A program made the translations under genes and the position numbers. The notes below the pieces were generated by a model. It searched no databases and was not told where the DNA came from. It saw only the letters and a program-made list of their open reading frames with translations. Of a stretch of DNA of 64,000 nucleotides, positions 58,901 through 64,000 are shown one piece after another. Source of the stretch: Closterium sp. Naga37s-1 (Eukaryota; Streptophyta; Zygnematophyceae; Desmidiales; Closteriaceae); assembly GCA_947471745.1 (NCBI GenBank), contig CANJKZ010000511.1:62001-126000 (forward strand), written 5' to 3'. Position 1 is the first letter of the stretch; every line of letters begins with the position of its first letter.

Positions 58901-60499
58901 AGGCTTCAGTCAGCGAGAGGGAGTTGACTTCTTCCAGACCTTCTCCCCGACCCCAAAGATGACCACTCTTCGGGTTCTGCTGCACGTCGCCGCTCAGCGT
59001 GACTACGAGCTCCACTCTCTTGACTTCAGCACAGCTTTCTTGCAGGGCAGCCTGCACGAGGAGATCTGGCTGCGCCGCCCACCTGGCTTCACTGGGTCGT
59101 TCCCTCCTGGTACCCAGTGGAGCCTCCGACGGCCAGTCTACGGTCTCCGCCAGGCGCCGCGTGAGTGGCACGACACACTGAGGACTACACTTGCGGCTCT
59201 TGGGTTCGCTCCTTCTACTGCTGACCCGTCGCTGTTTCTACGCACCGACACTTCACTGCCGCCGTTCTACATCCTCGTGTACGTCGACGACTTGGTCTTT
59301 GCCACTGCTGACACTACGGCACTCGCCCATGTGAAGTCGGAGCTGCAGAAGAGACACACGTGCACAGACCTGGGTGAACTGACAAGCTATCTTGGCTTGC
59401 GGATCACCCGGGACAGAGCACGGCGCACCATCACCTTGACTCAGTCACACATGGTGCAGCAGGTCCTTCAGCGCTTCCGCTTCACGTACTCCTCGCCTCA
59501 GGCCACTCCTCTGCCTACCGGTCACTCGCTCTCAGCTCTGCCTTCGGATGAGTCCGTAGAGCCGAGTGGCCCGTATCCAGAGCTTGTGGGCTGCCTCATG
59601 TACCTGATGACCTGCACTCGACCTGACCTTGCATACCCTCTTAGCATCCTTGCACGCTATGTCGCTCCTGGTCGTCACCGGAAGGAGCACATGGATGCCG
59701 CTAAGAGGGTGTTGCGTTACTTGTGCAGTACGTCGGGCATGGGGCTAGTGCTTGGAGGACGAGACCGAGTTGTACTCACTGGGCACTCAGACGCTTCTTG
59801 GGCTGACGACCAGGCTACTCAGCGGTCGTCTCAGGGTTACACCTTCAGCCTTGGCTCTGGTTCTGTTTCTTGGCGTTCTACACGCTCGTCTTCCGTTCTC
59901 AGCTCCAGTTGTGAGGCTGAGATCTACGCCACAGCCATGGCTGCACAGGAGTTACGCTGGCTCACCTACCTGCTGACCGACTTGGGAGAGCGGCCTCGTT
60001 CTCCTCCAGTGCTGTACGTCGATAACAAGGCTACCATTGCCTTGTGTGAGGAGCACAAACTGGAGCACAGAACGAAGCATATCGCTCTACGGTACTTCCT
60101 TGCTCGAGAGCTGCAGCAGCGTGGTCAGCTTCGTCTGCGTTACGTGGCCACTCGGGCCAACACTGCTGATGTGTTCACCAAGGCGCTTCAGCCTTGTGAC
60201 CATCAGCGCTTCTGTACTGTTCTAGGCCTTGTGCCTACTGTGCCTCACTTGCTTACTTCTTGACTCTGTTTGTACTGTGATCTCTATATATATACCTGCA
60301 TACTTACACTTGCTAGGTTGTGCTCACTGTACCCCTTGCTATATTATTAAACTGCATGTGAACTGGTCGTGTGACCACTTGCTTGTGCTCGGAATTTGTG
60401 TGGTTTCCTCGAGATCCACCCTGAGCTTGCTTTGCCCTTCCTGACTGGTCTTGTGACCACTACTTGCTCTGGCTATCCCCCATTTCGCCTATGGGGGTG

Positions 60500-60641
60500 T
60501 GTCAAAACATATGCATAATTGTATCTAGGCTATATTGGGGCTAGCCTTAGGGGGTACACAAATAGTCTCGACACTCTAGTCTTGTACCCCAATCTTCACC
60601 TAATCATCACTTTTATCGTTCCCTAGCTAGTGATTCTAACA
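60500..60641 (+). repeat. 3' LTR of the inner copia element
   Basis: 142 bp partner of the LTR at 52825, followed directly by the gactc target duplication. Confidence 0.95.
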
Positions 60642-62274
60642 GACTCCAGATACTCGGGCTCGTCACCGCAGTCCACGGCACGGCCATTCCTAAGGAGCCT
60701 GCCACAGTTCAGCAGGCTCTGGGGGGGGAGCATAAAGAAAAATGGCGCGAAGCCATGGACAGGGAATTAAAGGCACTAGAGGAGCGCAACACTTGGAAAG
60801 TCGTTCCCATCAGTGTGGCGCGGAACAAAACGATTCTCACCGGAAAGTGGGTTTTCCGAGTGAAAACAAAAGCAGACGGTACCATCGACAAATTCAAAGC
60901 ACGCTGGGTCGTACGTGGCTTCGACCAAGAACATGGACGCGACTTCACCGAGACATTCGCTCCGGCCAGCCGACATACCTCACTGCGAATTCTCCTCGCG
61001 ATCGCCGCCATGAAGAAGAAGAAGTTGCGACAAATCGACGTCGCAAACGCATTTCTCTACGCACCTGTCGACGCAGAAATCTTCGTCGAGTTACCGCACG
61101 GCTCCAATGGAGAGCCGAATCAAGTCTGTCAGCTGCTGAAGTCGCTCTACGGCATCAAGCAAGCTCCTCGGCTATGGCAACAATACCTGCACGCTCGCCT
61201 CATTCGCATCGGCTTCAAACAACTACCGCATGATCAGGGGATGTACCGGCTCACGAAGAACACTGACTACATCCTGTTAATCGTCTACGTAGACGATCTA
61301 CTTTACATCGGCTCGACCGACGGCATCACAACCTGGTTCGAAGGGGAGCTGCAGAAAGACCTCACGCTCACGGTCTCAACTACCGTCACACAGTATCTCG
61401 GTCTCAACATCCGAGAAGAGGTAGACGCGATCTACCTCAGTGCCGCGAAATACGCCGACACCATCGCCAAGCGCTTCGCACTCACACCGACCGCCATCTC
61501 CACACTGTACCGCTACACGACAGGAAACAACAAGGGAAGTTCCGCTCTACTTAAGCCCGCCGGCATACGCGACTACCAAAGGAAACTGGGCTGCCTCCTT
61601 TTCGCAGCTGTCACCTGCCGCCCGGATCTATCGTATTCTGCAAGTCAGCTCGCCACCTACCTCAAGAAGCCTGAAGCAGAACATCTAGCGGAGCTCGACC
61701 GTGCTCTTCACTACCTCGTCAGCACCCTGACGATCGGCCTAACTTACTACAAGAACGCAACTACACCGCCCAAGTTAATCGGCTACGTTGACGCCGATCA
61801 CGCTGGCGACTCCGACAACAGGCGTTCTCGCACCGGCTACATCTACCGCCTCGAACCTATCGGACCTATCTCTTGGCAGTCGAGCAAGCAGGAATTAATC
61901 GCCCTCTCGTCAGCTGAAGCAGAATATATCGCACTCTGTTCAGCCACCAAGGAAGGACTTTACCTTCGCGAACTGCTGGAAGAAGCGAAACTGGCTCAGT
62001 TACCCAGCTTCACCCTGTTTTGCGACAACCAGTCGGCAATTCGCATCGCCAACAAGAACGGCTTCGCGAACAGGACGAAACATATCGCCCTGCGATATTT
62101 CTTCGTAAAGGACGAGATCGAGAAAGGAAGGCTCGAGCTGTCATACTGCCCCACGTCCGAAATGGCAGCTGACTACTTGACCAAGAAGCTCGGAAAGCAG
62201 AAGTTCGAGTACTGCATGCTGCTGACTGGACAAAGCCACGTCACCAGCAGCGACACTCCAGAAGCGAAGGGGAG

Positions 62275-63210
62275 TGTTGGAAACAATCAGTCTTAAGCGC
62301 CTCTGTCGTGTCGAAACACCAAGACACAAGCGAAGCAAAGCATATCGAGGCACCAGCGAGTCAACCCTCGGAGGTTGAAGTAACTGCTGGAGGTTACGCG
62401 AAAGTCAAAGGTCAGCGACCTTTGACCTGACAAGTACAGCGCGACAGCAAGGACACACAACTGACTCACTACAGAGCAGTTGCCCGAGTCGTCACTGTAT
62501 CGAACCGCAACAGCAACAGTAAAACAGTTATAACCGTATCCTTTCATATTCCTTGTACTCTTATATAATCTTGTATCTCTTTGTTTTAATCAATCTACTT
62601 TGCCCTCACATACTACCGTCATCACCCGGATATAAGACAGTGTTGAATAGTAGACAGGGGTTGTCTACTATACGGGTGTCTCTTATAAACAGGCTAGCCT
62701 CATTATAAGACACCTATTTGTGTGTATGAGATAAGACATATATGTCTTATAATCGAAACTTCAATAAATTATAGCGAAAGTTGAAGTACCGCGTACCTTT
62801 TTACCCTTGCGAAGCGCGAATTCTTCCACGCGCTGACCCAGGACCTACCAAATTTGCCCCTGCAGGTGTTCTCCATAACGTGACGTCTCGGGCAGAGGTT
62901 ATCGAAGTGGCACCTTCGCAACATCCACACGCATTATGAGAAACTCTTTTTAAAGAAGTACGGAAAATATTTCTAAGTAGTTTAAAAAGTTTCCATTTAT
63001 AAGACTTATAAGACACCCTAAACCATCCCGTTTACAAGATAACTCAAGCATTTTTGCCCGTGTACGAGATAAGACATATATGTCTTATATCCGGGCGATG
63101 ACGGTAGTGCAAGGTGGTTCACAATACTTCATTAAACGCTTCCGCTATTACATCAGTCCCAATCAGAGTTCATCCCTGCAAAGATCCTAAGGGCTTTTCT
63201 CAGCCCAACA
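62275..63210 (+). repeat. 3' LTR of the outer copia element, interrupted by a MITE
   Basis: 936 bp in total; removing the 489-bp MITE and its duplicated TA leaves 445 bp, the length of the 5' LTR. The two LTR halves align with the 5' LTR on both sides of the insert. Confidence 0.93.
62616..63104. mobile_element. MITE with TA target duplication (Tc1/mariner- or pogo-like)
   Basis: Non-coding 489-bp insert flanked by TA on both sides (62614-62615 and 63105-63106). Terminal inverted repeats of at least 24 bp start CCGTCATCACCCGGATATAA on the left and match the right end with one difference. Inside, the 20-bp palindrome ataagacatatatgtcttat occurs twice (near 62732 and 63070) within a longer repeated context. 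TA duplication and inverted ends fit the Tc1/mariner/pogo group; no transposase is encoded, so it would need one in trans. It inserted after the outer element. Confidence 0.88.
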
Positions 63211-64000
63211 AGTTAAAGCCGTGGCCCAACTATCAACTTCAACTTCAAAGTATTATAGCTTGGAAGAGGTTGACCCAGGCAGTTCAGAGCCGAGAAGTTT
63301 GTCCTCTTCTGGTTTTCCAGTTTTTTCGTCCAATAGAATTCAAGTTACTCACATGCCATTTTTGTCCCCCTACTGTTCCTAAGAAGTTGCACCCCGCCTT
63401 TAAGCTTACCTAGCACACAATCCGCAGCAACCCTGGGCTCATTGTTTGGTGCAAATGATCCCATGGATTTCTGTCTCCAAGACAAGTGATCCAACGAACA
63501 TAACATCCACTATCATTAAGCAACCGCATCGATTTACATTACCAATGCACGAAGTAGCAGCAAGGTAATATAGCACCATCACCCACCTCACCACAACATA
63601 TGGTAGTTAAACTGTACAAGAAACAAGTGGGAGTCCAATGTACAAGGCCATGCTCATGGCAGCATATTGCCACAAACCCGACCCGAGCCACTGCTGGCCC
63701 CGACTAGCCCAGCCTAGCCTCCATCCCATCCACTCGACTCACATCCCATCCCATCCCTGCGTCGCACACTGCATCACAGAGCACCAGCCAGTGAAGGCAA
63801 CAAGCAGCACACCATGGAAGACCAGCGTCTATTTTCAGCAGACATGGCAGGGAGGTGGCCTGGTCAGCCAAAGACCACGGCTCAGGAAGCAGTCGGGCAG
63901 GCAAGGAGCGGGCCTGAGCAGGGAGGGAGAGGCAATCAGCAGAAGAACATGCCCTTCCTGGGAACAGGCATGACCACCGGCAGCGGCACCACAGGCGGCG
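63211..64000. other. Right flank; no gene recognised
   Basis: AT-richer sequence to about 63640, then GC-richer. At the extreme right the minus strand reads VVMPVPRKGMFFC then a stop (about 63980-63940), which might be the C-terminus of a gene entering from beyond the window, but there is too little to identify it. The outer copia element interrupts whatever was continuous between 48748 and 63211. Confidence 0.35.

Larger units (their letters stand above)
52825..60641 (+). mobile_element. Inner Ty1/copia LTR retrotransposon nested in the outer one
   Basis: Fossil copia element with 142-bp LTRs (52825-52966 and 60500-60641) and a perfect 5-bp target duplication gactc (52820-52824, 60642-60646). 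The primer-binding site TGGTATTAAGAGCA follows the left LTR; atgggggtg precedes the right one. The leader has tandem repeats at 53137-53420 and 53540-53750. Parts: gag from about 54230, a Gly/Arg-rich RGG-like tract at about 55000-55250, a Cys/His knuckle near 55330-55400, protease near 55700 (LDSGAS), integrase about 56110-57000 (HHCC and DDE residues present), an Ala/Gly-rich linker to about 57930, reverse transcriptase about 58740-59500 (YVDD), and RNase H about 59760-60200. The LTRs differ at one of 142 sites, so insertion is recent. It looks nearly whole, with about one break. Same lineage as the element at 1-2924. Confidence 0.95.
48749..63210 (+). mobile_element. Outer Ty1/copia LTR retrotransposon carrying nested insertions
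   Basis: Fossil copia element with 445-bp LTRs (48749-49193 and 62275-63210, the right one enlarged by a MITE). A primer-binding site resembling the initiator-Met tRNA complement (TGGTATGAGAGCA) follows the left LTR, and a purine tract (gaagcgaaggggag) precedes the right LTR. Parts: gag from about 49250 with a CCHC knuckle near 50360, protease near 50700 (WFLDSC), integrase about 51540-52300, then the inner element at 52825-60641, then reverse transcriptase about 60740-61500 and RNase H about 61780-62200. Flanks are ggtta (48744-48748) and agtta (63211-63215), a near-matching 5-bp target duplication. The LTRs differ at about six of 445 sites, so it is young. It is broken by the nested element and by about one other break. 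Confidence 0.94.

Overview
The window reads as nuclear DNA of a green-lineage (streptophyte or green alga) eukaryote. Evidence: two chloroplast photosystem I antenna genes with transit peptides, a plant-type MGC-anchored receptor-like cytoplasmic kinase, a beta-6 proteasome gene, many spliceosomal introns, and Ty1/copia retrotransposons. GC-rich, repeat-choked introns would suit a charophyte such as a Closterium-like zygnematophyte; the genus is a guess and no marker here settles it.

Layout. 1-2924: right-hand part of a short-LTR copia element. 2925-5569: mostly gene-free, with one leucine-rich-repeat scrap. 5570-10076 (minus): C-terminal half of an AP-1 gamma-adaptin gene, N-terminally truncated and locally out of frame. 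10480-18421 (minus): a many-exon gene of unknown function with coiled coils, Ser-rich and Trp-rich exons and an acidic tail. 18472-25707 (minus): twelve in-frame exons of an aconitase/IRP1-like protein that lacks domain 4 and has lost two catalytic residues. 25708-36471: gene-poor, full of minisatellites, with scraps of a DEAH helicase and of an LRR gene, and a small insert carrying a hammerhead-ribozyme-like core. 36472-40515 (minus): an intact RLCK kinase gene. 41791-45061 (plus): an intact proteasome beta-6 gene. 45355-46551 and 46891-47951 (minus): tandem LHCA3-type genes. 48749-63210: a copia element carrying a second copia element nested inside it and a 489-bp TA-flanked MITE in its right LTR. 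63211-64000: unassigned.

The main finding concerns host gene architecture. In at least five genes, fragments of exons with their splice sites are tandemly repeated in the neighbouring intron at 110-180 bp offsets. Several intronic minisatellites start exactly at a 5' splice site and repeat that splice site many times. The intact genes (kinase, proteasome subunit) keep one complete in-frame exon set beside these decoys, so the splicing machinery must choose among near-identical sites. The degraded genes (gamma-adaptin, aconitase) show the same process further advanced. All exon calls were made by eye from protein-family similarity and splice consensus; no transcript data were available.
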